Assembly (NCBI GenBank): GCA_034401795.1
Contig: CM067373.1
Span: forward strand, 38,303,669-38,367,668
Length of the DNA: 64,000 bases
DNA from: Chaetoderma sp. LZ-2023a
Taxonomy: Eukaryota; Mollusca; Caudofoveata; Chaetodermatida; Chaetodermatidae
Reading direction: 5' to 3'
The translations under genes were made by a program, and so were the position numbers. Within the stretch, counting starts at the first letter, position 1, and each line of letters begins with the position of its first letter. Below the pieces are notes generated by a model. That model was not told the origin of the DNA, made no database searches, and saw only the letters and a program-made list of their open reading frames with translations. This document shows positions 46,561 to 56,859 of this stretch, piece after piece.

Positions 46561-46608
46561 TTATGGTGAAAATATTCCAAGTTTTCCATCGATAGTGCCA
46601 GTGATGAG
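46561..46608 (-). CDS. WDR27: WD40 protein, terminal coding exon (WDR27-like)
   Basis: Short last coding exon. On the minus strand the acceptor TCTTTTCACAG is followed by 15 codons, LITGTIDGKLGIFSP, and TAA at 46561-46563. The words TGTIDGKLGIF complete a WD40 blade (TGS.DG.+.LF-type strand). The exon starts in phase 0, matching the phase-0 donor of the exon at 48139. The tail of two residues after the blade means the propeller closes at the very C-terminus of the protein. The 3' UTR probably runs into the MITE-B cluster at 46210-45595; a minus-strand AATAAA lies at 45950-45955. Confidence 0.72.
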   Translation of the reverse strand, partial: LITGTIDGKLGIFSP

Positions 46609-46734
46609 CTGTGAAAAGAGGACAATACAATATTCATGTTACAACATGCCTGTAAATGGTTTGAGAATTTAAAGCAGGTGGATTGTAACACTAACTGGAT
46701 TGAGTCTTGCTAATCCTTTAACGGCTAAATTTGG

Positions 46735-46895
46735 TCAAGAAATGCCAAATATCTTCTTCTTAAACATTCATTTGCAGGCCAAGAGAACTGTATTTGAAAA
46801 TTTACCAATGGAATAACTGAATTGTAGATCGAGCCAGTGATGTTTATTAAAAATCGTCTTCGCTTGGCTTGCAAGTGGACATTCGTAAAGATACT
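46735..46895. mobile_element. MITE-B copy in WD40 gene intron
   Basis: CATTTGCAGGCCAAGAGAAC then TTGAAAATTTACCAATGGAA; right arm AAAATCGTCTTCGCTTGGCT and TGCAAGTGGACATT. Outer TCCTTTAACGGCTAAA is present. Confidence 0.65.
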
Positions 46896-47589
46896 GGGAG
46901 AGGCCGGTTTTGGCCAGCTTTGTCATGAAAGGGTTAAACTTTCACATATAATTGCGATCCATCATGATCTGAAGGCTTATCAGAAATTCATATGTTCATC
47001 TTAAAAGTTACCAACTTTAAATTTTCAGATTTGAGACAAACAAACATTTACACCAATTTTCAAAGACATGTTAAAGCACTCACTGAGCCACAGAACTGCC
47101 TCCCAAATGTCATACATAATATGTAAAAAAAATGCATTATTAAGCTAATTATGCAGCGCCTAGATACCAGCCAAAATCGTACATCCAAAGTAATATGGCT
47201 TCTATTCAAAGAGATAATAAGAATCACGACTAATAATAACACATGACCTCACAATCCTCACAAACAGAGCAAGATGCCGAGACAAACCTTTACCTTTGCC
47301 CTTGTGACCTCAATGTCATTGTGATACATCCTCTTGATAGATGCAAACATGTGTTCATAAGTTTAGGCCAAATCTTTAAAAATAAGACAAACTGCAGATC
47401 TAAATAAACAACAGCATTTGCACAATCGCTGCGATGTACGCAGCTTTGGAAAACATGTAAAGAATTTGACAGATCAAAATACCAAGTTCTAGTGGCTATG
47501 AATTACGATTTAATCTCAATGTTGACATTGTCATCATCACAGTCATGGTCATTGTCATTGGAGAAGCTATATCTATGCATGATTTGGTG
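46896..47589 (-). other. Intron DNA of the WD40 gene
   Basis: Includes a TTTGCCCTTGTGACCTCAAT phrase near 47297, a stray unit of the TGACCTTGACC family. No exon seen. Confidence 0.45.
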
Positions 47590-48115
47590 CTTCCGAGATG
47601 AGACAAGGAGTTTCTTGTATACAACATCAAACAGATTCACCTGTTTATGACATCATCAAAGACAGCTACAGATGTGCAAGGTTATAATTATCATTGTCAT
47701 CATCATCATCATCATCATCAGATTCACATGTGTGTGAGATCATCAAAGAGAGCTACAGGTGTGTAAGCTCATCATCATCTTCACCTGTTCATGATATCAT
47801 CAAAGAGAGCTACAAGTGTATAAGGTCGTCATCATCATCATATTCACCCATTTATGATATCCTCAAAGAGAGCTACAGATGTGTAAGATCATCATTGGTG
47901 CCATCGTCATCATCATCACATTAACCAGTTTATGATATGATTAGAGAGCTACAGGTGTATACAGTCTTACCATTTATGACATCATCAAAGAGAGCTACAG
48001 TTCTGTAAGATCATCATCATCAGTAGCTTAACCTGTTTATGATATCATCAAAGAGAGCTACAGGTGTGTAAGATCATTATTATCATCAGATTCACCTGTG
48101 TGTGATATCACCAAA
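47590..48115. repeat. ~62-bp tandem repeat with (TCA)n
   Basis: About seven units of TTTATGATATCATCAAAGAG followed by AGCTACAGGTGTGTAAG and a variable ATCATCATC run. On the plus strand it is open as Ile-Ile-Lys-Glu-Ser-Tyr-Arg-Cys plus poly-Ser (47694-47924), but it sits in the intron of a minus-strand gene and has no other gene-like trait. Confidence 0.88.
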
Positions 48116-48138
48116 GAGCTTAAAACAAAGAGATTTAC

Positions 48139-48234
48139 CTGCGATTTAAATGGATGATAAGCCACTGTACACACATCTGCATGGCTGGACAGCTTGGTAA
48201 GGATTGGTCCTCCCCGCAGGTCATAGACATATGC
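48139..48234 (-). CDS. WDR27: WD40 protein, penultimate exon (WDR27-like)
   Basis: Exon of 96 nt, phase 0 at both ends. Minus strand: acceptor CTTCTAG, then 32 codons starting AYVYDLRGGPILTKLSSHAD and ending VAYHPFKSQ, then donor GTAAAT. AYVYDLRGG is the D strand of a WD40 blade with Tyr in place of Trp (YVYDLR). LxxHxDVCxVAYHP is the following A-B strand with the structural His-Asp pair. It links the blade opened by the exon at 50656 to the last blade closed at 46561. WDR27 is my best family guess from the FSPC-RF-TGSEDKA-AYVY wording, remembered and not searched. Confidence 0.82.
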
Positions 48235-48439
48235 CTAGAAGATGGGTACATAAACTATATATAATAACTAATACAAAATAAAAGTTATCAATCTTGTCAC
48301 TTGTATTAAGACCACATTTAATTAGTAAAAAACTGGTTAAATACTCCATAACATCACTTTCTATCAATATGAGTGATCGGTGACATAACACTACAATTCA
48401 TGTGCACATTATCAGGGCTCGAAATGGTTGAGAAAACAC

Positions 48440-49925
48440 CAGCATTTGTGGAGTCCTGATATGGTGGTTCTCTGCACCTGTCTTAAGTAACCACAATGAC
48501 CACCTGTACTAAGGAATCGCCATGACCACCTGTCTTAAGGAACTGCAATGACCATCTGTCTAAAGGAACCACAATGAACATCTGTCCTAAAGAACTGCAA
48601 TGGCCACCTGTCTTAAAGAACTGCAATGACCACCTGTCTTAAGGAACCACACTGACCACCTGTCTTAAGGAACCACACAGACAACCTGTCTTAAGGAACC
48701 ACATTGATCACCTGCTTAAGGAACCACAATGATCACCTGTCTTAAGGAACCACAATGGTCACCTGTCTTAAGGAACCACAATGGCCACCTGTCTTAAGGA
48801 ACCACAATGACCACCTGTCTTATGGAACTGCACTGACCACCTATCCTAAGTGACTACAATGACCACTTGATTTAAGAACAACAATGACCACCTGTCTTAA
48901 GGAACCGCAATGACCACCTGTCTTAAGGAACCACAATGACCACCTGTCATGAGGAACCACAGTGACCACCTGACTCAGGGAATCACAATAACCACCTGTT
49001 TTATGGAACCACAATGACCACATGTCTTAAGGAGCAGCCATGACCACCTGTCTTAAGGAACCACAATGACAAACTGTCTTAAGGAACTGCAATGACCACC
49101 TGTCTTAAGGAACCACAATAACCACCTGTCTTAAGGAACCACAATGACCACCTGTCATGAGGAACCACAGTGACCACCTGACTCAGGGAATCACAATAAC
49201 CACCTGTTTTATGGAACCACAATGACCACATGTCTTAAGGAGCAGCCATGACCACCTGTCTTAAGGAACCACAATGACAAACTGTCTTAAGGAACTGCAA
49301 TGACCACCTGTCTTAAGTAACTACAATGACAACCTGTCTTAAGGAACTGCAATAACCACCTGTCTTAAGGAACTGCACTGACCACCTGTCTTAAGGAACT
49401 GCAATGACGACCTGTCTTAAAGAACCACAATGACCACCTATCTTAAGGAACAGCCATGACCACCTGTCTTAAGGAACCATACTGACCACCTGTCTTAAGG
49501 AACTGCAATGACCACCTGTCTTAAAGAACCACAATGACCACCTGTCTTAAGGAACCACAATGACCACCTGTCTTAAGAAGCTGCACTGACAATCTGTCTT
49601 AAGGAACCACAATGGCCACATGTCTTAAGGAACCACAATGACCCCTGTCTTATGGAACTGCACTGACCACCTGTCTTAAGTAACTACAATGACCACCTAT
49701 CTTAAGGAACTGCAATAACCACCTGTCTTAAGGAACCACACTGACCACCTGCCTTAAGGAACCACAATGACCACCTGTCTTAAGGAACCACAATGACCAC
49801 CTGTCATGAGGAACCAGTGACCACCTGACTCAAGGAATCACAATAGCCACCTGTATTATGGAACCACAATGACCACCTGACTTAAGGAACCACAATGACC
49901 ATCTGTCTTAAAGAACCATAATCTA
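48440..49925. repeat. 26-bp minisatellite with 208-bp higher-order unit
   Basis: About 57 copies of ACCACCTGTCTTAAGGAACC plus ACAATG. Variants are not random: the block CACCTGTCATGAGG, TGACTCAGGGAATCACAATA, GTTTTATGGAACC, GGAGCAGCCATGACC occurs at 48941 and again at 49149, an offset of 208 bp or eight units, with a third diverged relative at 49798. It lies in the intron between WD40 exons 50656 and 48139. Confidence 0.95.
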
Positions 49926-50655
49926 TTGGATCTAAAGGTAATTTACTGTATCCTGTCACTTGGATTAAGACCACCATTCTATTGTGACAAACTAGTTAAC
50001 CCTTTCACTGACAAATCCCGGAAAAAGTATATTCTTTATGATATAAAACTTATTCTGTTGAATAACTTGAAATGAATTTAACTAAGGCAGCATTGGCTTC
50101 CAAGCATATAAATTTCAAAATTTTCAACAGTTTTCCTGTGTTGTTGCTATGAAAATGAGATACATTCGAGAGTTAAAGGGTTAAGACAAAGCTGTTCTTG
50201 TAGCACTTTAATAGTCAAGAATGGTCAAGAGCTTTGCTAGTGAATTCCCATTTACAGTACAAGACAAGAATATTTTTGAAAATTTACTAGCTGATGACTT
50301 GTTCGGTCATCGAGCCAGTCATTCCAGGAGTAAATTTTCAAAATTCTCGCACCCATGTTTGGATGTCTTTTAATTTCGTTAAAAAATTTTGAAAATTGAC
50401 CAATCAATCAATTTTGAATACAAGTTTGTACGTCTGCGGTCATTATAGGGGTATTGGAGACAAATTTAATAGAAATCAGCCAAGCAGTTAATGAGGAGTC
50501 ACAGTTTAAATCAGAAGTTGACAGGAAAATGGATGGATGATGGACAATGATTACTATCACGCTATTATGCAGTTTGTTTTCCAGAACTGAGAATTACACC
50601 CGAAGCATGATCAGATGACAGTAAATAACTATAACTGGAGTGTGTTTTATCTTAC
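49926..50655 (-). other. Intron DNA with MITE remnants
   Basis: A MITE-A half copy near 50060-50140 and a degenerate MITE-B at 50210-50345 (TGAAAATTTACTAGCTGATG; GAGCCAGTCATTCCAGGAGT). A repeat-A-like segment (GAAATCAGCCAAGCAGTTAA, TTGACAGGAAAATGGATGG) runs 50390-50560. Confidence 0.55.
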
Positions 50656-50758
50656 TGCTTTATCCTCTGACCCAGTAACAAGGAAACGACAGCATGGACT
50701 GAAATCCACTCGACATTGAAAAGCTCGGTTATGATGACTTTCATAGCGACGGACACAT
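50656..50758 (-). CDS. WDR27: WD40 protein, third-last exon (WDR27-like)
   Basis: Exon of 103 nt. Minus strand: acceptor TATTCTTACAG, one base finishing a codon, then 34 codons reading CVRRYESHHNRAFQCRVDFS followed by PCCRFLVTGSEDKA, then donor GTAAGA. VDFSPCCRFLVTGSEDKA is the B-C strand pair of a WD40 blade and leads directly into YVYDLR of the next exon. The upstream exon must end in phase 2; I could not find it up to position 64000, so the rest of the gene probably lies beyond the window, past the DIRS copies. WD40 propellers are protein-interaction platforms; partners are unknown here. Confidence 0.85.
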
Positions 50759-51086
50759 CTGTAAGAATATTTACACAGGACATCATGAAATAATCTGAGA
50801 ACTATGAGCAAAATAAATGTTAGTTTTAAATATTTCCTAATCTTATGGCCTCAGGATTATTAAATGCATTGCAGTTTTGTATCCTGCATTCATTAGCCAG
50901 CTTTCATTAGCACAAATTTATTCTGACCACAAGCTTCTTACTATTACACATCATCATTACAGCATGATGTTATAAGTTTATAAGTGACAGAATGCTGCAA
51001 TTGAAAGGATATATTAAACAGATTTCTACAGAATGATTGCAGGTTAATAAGCTTTTTAATTAATATCAGTGGCTAAGGATTAAACA
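50759..51086 (-). other. Intron DNA, no feature
   Basis: AT-rich. No exon recognised on either strand. Confidence 0.4.
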
Positions 51087-52339
51087 AAGTCTACGATTTC
51101 TTTATTCACAAGAGTGTTAATACTTACCATCATGAAGACTCTTTGATATATGGTAATATATCCAATTCACCTTTCCAGAGTACCCACCCATCATATGATG
51201 TCATAATGAACTGCGTGATGTGTACAATGACATCATAATGAATGACGTCATTAATGACGTTGATAAGTACGTCAGGAACGCATATTTAATGAAGGTCTAT
51301 GGGCTGTTGTACAAATTGTTTGCTTTTACTATTTAATAAATATTCTGTTATGGCAGCAACAGCACCCAGTCTAATTAGTTACAAATTATTCAACAGCTTC
51401 CCTGTATAGTTTTCAGGAAATTGATCGCTAGGGCATTCGGGGATCGATCAATACAAACATGGCGAGGTGTGGGTGGAGCTTAGCTAGTGATGGGCAGGGC
51501 ATGGCTAAAAATGGAAAGGTCCATTGACTCAATTAGACACAGAATTAACATTATACCTAACCCTAATAGGTGTCAGATCATGGCCCATGTGGAAGGCCGA
51601 CAGTGCATGCGCGGCGCATGCACTGACTGACACATCCCCAAGATATTAAAATCATTTGCTTAAAATAAGCAACTGCATAATAAGACACTGCCTCTGTAGG
51701 GTGGAGAGGCTGGGCCGCTTCATGATGGTAAATCTCTCGTGAAAAAAGAAATCCTAAATTTCATTTATTTCACTTCAAGAGTATATCTGCCATCAGGAAG
51801 ACTCTGATATACCCAGAGTTTGCAAAAGAATTCGGAGAGAGGGAGGCATGGTCAACAGACTAGCTATTTCCCTGAAAGATTTCCTTTATTTTTGGAGGCA
51901 CTAAATGTCTGAAATTGTTAAAAATAGCAACCAGGAAGTGAATAAGCACTCGCCTGAATCGGCCTCTGTTTTTAATAGAATGGAGCTAAGAAAATGCATC
52001 AATGAACTACACACTCTCTTTAATAGTGTCAAAGTACTGTAGAAAATCAAATGAATGGGCTTCGAATTTGATAACTCTCGATGTAAGACCGATATAAAAT
52101 ATGAACCATCACAAGTTTAGTTACATGAATGAACTACACAAACATCTGATCAGATTGACCTTGTTTTAGATTAGACATCTTTCATGCTTTTATAATGAGA
52201 TGGGTAGCACATTTGTGTGAGTGTTCCATCATCATAGGTGTGACACATAATAATTGACCTTTATTTGCAATATTTACAACAAATTTTTTTTTTCAAAATT
52301 GCCAAAGTAAGAGGGTTATTCATGTCGAGTAAGTAATGG

Positions 52340-52795
52340 TCAGTAAAACACAATTCACAGTGCCATTGGGTCACCATCAGAATGTCCTCTACAGATATTC
52401 CATGGAATAGAGCCATAGAAGCTACTACACCATGGACACTATGAGCATTGGCAAAATCTACTTGCCTACCAGTTGCAGATTTGTGGTAAAATCAAATACA
52501 TTCCACAATCCACCTTGAAATGGTGTCCCTGGAAGGCCTGGCATGGCATTCAATGTAGGATAGCCATCGAGAACTGCAGTCTGTCCGCCTTTATTCCATC
52601 CATTGTTTGTTTCAGAGCAATGCATGGACTGGAGACCATGCAAGACTTTGAGTTGGGGTCAAATCTCGTTAAGGCAGGCAGAATAATGGACTGACCATGG
52701 TATTTCAAAGATTGGTTCTTAACCATAAAATTAAGTCTAGGTAGAAGCCTAAGGCCTTCCCCTGTAACCACAAAGTGGTCTGGTTCAGCTCACTG
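52340..52795 (-). pseudogene. DIRS copy 2, tyrosine recombinase fragment
   Basis: Minus-strand words TGEGLRLLPRLNFMVKNQSL, GQSIILPALTRFDPNSK and GGLWNVFDFTTNLQLVGK (frame-shifted) align with recombinase residues around 160-260 of the copy at 35602. Plus 52340-52440 encodes the C-terminal part with the AHSVHGVV-like box and Tyr region. At 52795 it joins the reverse transcriptase directly, so everything between was deleted. Confidence 0.7.
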
Positions 52796-53160
52796 TTGCA
52801 CACAAGCTGAATCACTGAAATTAGTGATTTCATTCTTTCTTGAGATGGATAAACATATCCTATCTCTAGATCGAAGAACATGCCCAGATAAACAAACTTC
52901 TGGGATGGAACCAAATACGATTTCTGGTAATTTATTATCCAGTCTAGATCTGTAATTTTTTTTAGAACTATCTCCAGATTTGCTGATAAACTCTGGGATT
53001 TTGTGTGTGCTTGTAACAGCCATTCTCCCGCACAGGGATGATGTTATAACAAGGACCACTCTGGTCATGACCCGAGGAGCCGTTGAAATTCTGAATGGGA
53101 GGACATTTAATTACCATTTGCAGCCCTGGAATACAACTCAAGGGTTCCAACAGATTTTTT
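52796..53160 (-). pseudogene. DIRS copy 2, reverse transcriptase C-terminal part
   Basis: Minus words GFYLDLILWL-like shifted sequence, LGMFFDLEIGYVYPSQERMK (52914-52830 frame) and NYRSRLDNKLPEIVFGSIPE. It matches the post-catalytic RT segment of copy 1 at 37436-37760. The catalytic YIDD block is absent. Confidence 0.65.
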
Positions 53161-53297
53161 AATTTTGAAGGACTTTTTAAAGGTATGCCATCCTTTACAT
53201 CCCCTTCTGGCTAATTTTTCCTCCCACGTCATTCTTTATTATCACATTTTAATTAAACATTTTAGAAACAGATTACACTAAATTCTGAATTAAAAAA

Positions 53298-53376
53298 TTA
53301 TATGATCAAAATACGTAATGTATAAATTTCTATAGTTTCCCCTGGTCTGCCATAGCTGGGAAAGTTGGACAATGAT
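53298..53376 (+). repeat. 79-bp direct repeat, left copy
   Basis: TTATATGATCAAAATACGTA through TTTCCCCTGGTCTGCCATAG to AAAGTTGGACAATGAT. Two mismatches to 53619-53697. Confidence 0.9.
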
Positions 53377-53618
53377 TCTTCTTCTTTTCGTTCGCTGATC
53401 ATACTGCCAGTCCTGTAAGTGACTATCGACATGATCATAAGCGTTAAGTGCATGGATCCATGGTTTATTAGAGTGCGCCGTGCGGCCTGGAACCTCCGTC
53501 TTCAGCACTCGAGGTTTCTGTCAGGGTTACCTCACCCTTACCTCCTTTAGTCGCCTCGTACGACATGCAGAGGATACGGAAGGTGTATTCTAAGCCCCAC
53601 CTACAGGGCATATTTTAA
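53377..53618. repeat. Dispersed SINE-like element, copy 2
   Basis: TCTTCTTCTTTTCGTTCGCT to CTTTAGTCGCCTCGTACGAC, then ATGCAGAGGATACGGAAGGT and CCCCACCTACAGGGCATA. Close relative of 43075-43290, but longer at the 3' end. Flanked by the 79-bp direct repeats. Confidence 0.8.
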
Positions 53619-53697
53619 TTATATGATTAAAATACTTAATGTATAAATTTCTATAGTTTCCCCTGGTCTGCCATAGCTGGGAAAGTTGGACAATGAT
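53619..53697 (+). repeat. 79-bp direct repeat, right copy
   Basis: TTATATGATTAAAATACTTA through the same TTTCCCCTGGTCTGCCATAG to AAAGTTGGACAATGAT. Beyond it, 53698-53815 has TTCAAGGAATTTCAAGG-type repeats. Confidence 0.9.
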
Positions 53698-53859
53698 AAA
53701 TTCAAGGGTTTTTCAAGGAAATTTTCAATTCTGGCTAAATTCAAGGCATTTCAAGGCCTTGAAAATGTAACATATTTCTTTAAGGATTTTCAAGGAATTT
53801 CAAGGTTGTGGGAACCGTGCACTCTTAGGTACAGTCGGAAACTCCTCACTATAGGACAT

Positions 53860-54165
53860 GTGTAAGAATGTGAAAAATTGCATTCTTTAGATCTATCAAT
53901 GCATGCCATCCACAATCCATTTCTCAATCCTGCCAACACCATTCAAACTGTTTCCATTTTGAAACTGGGTATGTGAATGAATTTGTTGAGTTCCTTTAGA
54001 TTGAGAATTGGTCTCCACCCACTGGTGCTCTTTGTCACCAGGAACACGGTTGAATAGAAGCTTGAATTGCTTGTTTTAAGATGAGGGATTGTATTTCCTG
54101 TTCTATACACAACCACTGATCTGGATCCCTTTGTATTGGGGTCCAAATAGGAACTGGAGAGTAGC
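53860..54165 (-). pseudogene. DIRS copy 2, reverse transcriptase N-terminal part
   Basis: Minus frame with TFLVTKSTSGWRPILNL-like word (reads FLVTKSTSGWRPILNLKELN) and KFIHIPSFKMETV. It then enters a DLKNAIFHIL-like remnant of the first catalytic block near 53885. This shows the uninterrupted form of the motif that carries a microsatellite in copy 1. Confidence 0.75.
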
Positions 54166-54754
54166 AGTGGCGGCTGATTGCCTATCTAATTGGGATGATA
54201 GCTGACTGAAAGCCACTGGAACACTAAGCGATCCTGTGTCACCAGTTTCCACTCTTAGATGTGGTAGGCCAGGTCGCATCCTACAAGCTCATCTACGGGC
54301 TGAGATTGGAACCAAGCAAACCAAGAGGGGTACTGTCTCCGGAGCTCTCCCTGGTCCCTTAAATTTTCTTTAATTTTATCTTGCTATTGGATATTAGTAA
54401 ACTCCAGGAGTAACTCGTCTAACCAAAGATCACAGGTGGCACCCCTGTACCCAAGATCACATGTACTACACCTGGAGCATTCATGACCAGAAAACATGCT
54501 TTTACGTAGAGATGACATACAGGGAAGTCCAGAATTTGATTCTGAAATGACACATAGACACTACAATGAGGTTTTCGTTGTTTAAAGAAAATAAATGAAA
54601 TAATTAAATAAATTGCAACTTTGATAAAACTTTGAAAACCCTTCCAATAAGGAAGTTGCATAGTCAATATAAATTATGATAAATAACGTACTTAAATAAT
54701 TAAGTAAAACCAGAAATGTGAAATAGAAGGCTTATCAATACACATATCAACTAC
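54166..54754 (-). other. DIRS copy 2 upstream edge and spacer
   Basis: Minus strand near 54490-54400 reads a Cys-rich HECSRCSTCDLGYRGATCDL followed by WLDELLLEF, coding-like and possibly part of the element's gag. Beyond 54560 only AT-rich DNA. Confidence 0.4.
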
Positions 54755-55768
54755 AGGCCCATGGGCCTGTGATGCTCACCTGAACCATTAGCATTTGAAC
54801 AATTTGTATTTAAATTGACATGATGGATAATTTCCGGAAAATCCAAGATGACCATCAAAGAAATTGACCAATTGAAATTCTCATTTGATTTCCTGAAGCT
54901 TATCATAGGATCATTCCACCTAAGTTTGGTTGAAATCTAGTTGTTGCTTAAACAGTCGTAGCGATTTAATCTGCTGGGAAATGTTTGGAAAATTCAAAAT
55001 ACCTGCCAAAAAAACTGACCAAACAAAATTCTCATTATCACTCTTGAAGTTAATCATGATAGGAGCATTCCACCCAAGATTCATTGAAATCGGCTGATTG
55101 ATTAAGGAAAGGTAGCATCTTAAAGGATTTCTGGAAAATCCAAGATGGTCAGCAGAAAAATTTACCAATCAAAATTCTGTATAAAAGTTCTGAAGCCTAG
55201 TCTCATAAGGTCCTTCCAGCCCAATTAAGTTGAAATCCACCAAGCCGTTAATGAGGAGTAGTGTTTTGACAATTTGCGGCAGATTTTTCATAAAATCTAA
55301 GTTTTTCACCAAATAATTGGACACATTAAAATTCAGTGTTAAGCTTTGAAGACTGCCAAATTTAATTGAAATCTGCCCAATGGTTAATGAAGAATAGTGT
55401 TTCGGCCATTTCTGGTAAATTTTTCATAAAATCTAAGATTGTCACCCAAAAAATTGGTCAATCAAAATTCTGAATAGAGGTTCTGGAGTCTACCACGATA
55501 GGGACCCTCTATCCAAACTTGGTTGAAATATATCAAGCAACTAAGGAGAAGTAGCGTTTTGACAATTTCTGTTAAACTTAAGATTTTCACCCAAAACATT
55601 GATCAATCAAAATTCTGAAGTTCTGGAGGGTACCACGGTAGGATTCTTCAAGCCAAATTTGGTTGAAATTGGTCAAAGCGTTAAGAAGCGATTTGAAGAA
55701 AGGACGATAGGCGGGTGGTGGACAGCTGCCATGACATAAGCTCACTTGACCCTTTGGGGTGGGTCATT
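54751..55768 (+). repeat. Mollusc interspersed repeat with ~155-bp internal units
   Basis: Opens CAGGCCCATGGGCCTGTGAT with GCTCACCTGAACC. Internal units repeat AAATTTGGTTGAAATC, TTAATGAGGAGTAGTGTTTT, GACAATTT, TTTTTCATAAAATCTAAG and ACCAATCAAAATTCTG. Closes CATGACATAAGCTCACTTGA then CCCTTTGGGGTGGGTCA. Confidence 0.85.
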
Positions 55769-56157
55769 ATAAGGAAGCATATGCCCTAGTTTGGGTTCAG
55801 TATGATTAACCAAAGATTAGATATAAACTGATAAGTTGAGGTAAAGGGAAAATGATGTTAAAAAAACTATATGTTTACCACAGTCACAGTGACCTTGACC
55901 TTTTGACCCCAAGGTCATTGTGTCCTGCCATGTTATTATAATCAAGCATGCGTCCAAGTATGGGTCCAGTATGATTAACCAAAGATGAGATATAAACTGC
56001 TAAGTTGAGCTAAATGGAAAATGTTAATGTTGAAAAGAGCAACGTTTTACCAAGATCACAGTGATCTTGACCTTTGACACCAATGTCATTGTGATATGTC
56101 GTGTCATTATAAGTTTGAGTACAGTATGATTAAGCAAACCTGAGATATAATAAACGA
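55769..56157. repeat. Tandem units of TGACCTTGACC family
   Basis: Two and a half units matching 28455-30290, including CACAGTGACCTTGACCTTTT. The last unit is cut at GAGATATAATAAACG by DIRS copy 3. Confidence 0.85.
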
Positions 56158-56859
56158 AATCACAGATTTCTTTTTTCGCGAGAGAGTTGATACTTACCAT
56201 CCTGAAACTCATTGATATTTCCTAAATGTCATGATCGCTTCAGTAATACAGACTTTAAAAAGCAACTGCCCCCAATATGCAGGTTACGCATCTATCACTC
56301 TCGACGGATGTCGACCCAACAATGTGCATGCAAAGAGTAACAGATCTTTGGACTAGAAACAATTGGCTGCCCAAGGAACCTAATATGCATAAGTCCGGGC
56401 CTCTGAGGGCCGGAGAGGCTGGGTTCATATCAGGATGGTAGGATCAACTCTCTAGCGAAGAGAAATTTGTGAGCTCTTTTATTTCACTTCAAGAGTATAC
56501 TTACCACCCTGATACTCATTGAAATAGCCAGAATTCGGCAAGTGGAGAGGCCCGGTCAGAAGACACGCTCTTCCACCATAAGAGTGCACATTTTAGTGGA
56601 CACAGCACAAGACTGAAATGCTTCGATTTTGTAAACACTCGATAATAATGAACCACATACAATACACAAACCATTACCGGATAATAAGTACGGATTACGT
56701 GATTAAACACATACACAAAACAAACAGCGGGCTAACCTTGTTTGCTGGCGGTATCCTCATCAAATCAACCAATGCGAGGTGTAGCGCTGTGTAGAGAGTC
56801 CCAGGCCATAGATGTAAAATCTGAGAGCACTGGCTTGATAATCGATTTCTTCAAAATCA

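Larger units (their letters stand above)
51087..54420 (-). mobile_element. DIRS-type element, copy 2, internally deleted
   Basis: Left end GTCTACGATTTCTTTATTCA with CAAGAGTGTTAATACTTACC. Its complement appears in an internal region at 51720-51775 (CATGATGGTAAATCTCTCGT, GAAAAAAGAAATCC), followed by CACTTCAAGAGTATATCTGC, the DIRS end-junction signature. Coding pieces follow on the minus strand: recombinase middle part, reverse transcriptase, gag edge. RNase H and the recombinase N-terminus are missing. The right terminal repeat was not found. Segments 51165-51520 hold a MITE-A half copy and the dispersed GTGGGTGGAGCTTAGC repeat. Confidence 0.8.

Noticed and set aside
47694-47924. Serine-rich repeat protein with IIKESYRC words
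   Set aside because: The frame comes from the ~62-bp tandem repeat with TCA runs inside an intron of the opposite-strand WD40 gene.
48440-49925. CRISPR-like array of regularly spaced repeats
   Set aside because: Units are contiguous 26-bp repeats without unique spacers, lie in a eukaryotic intron and show unequal-exchange structure; this is a minisatellite.
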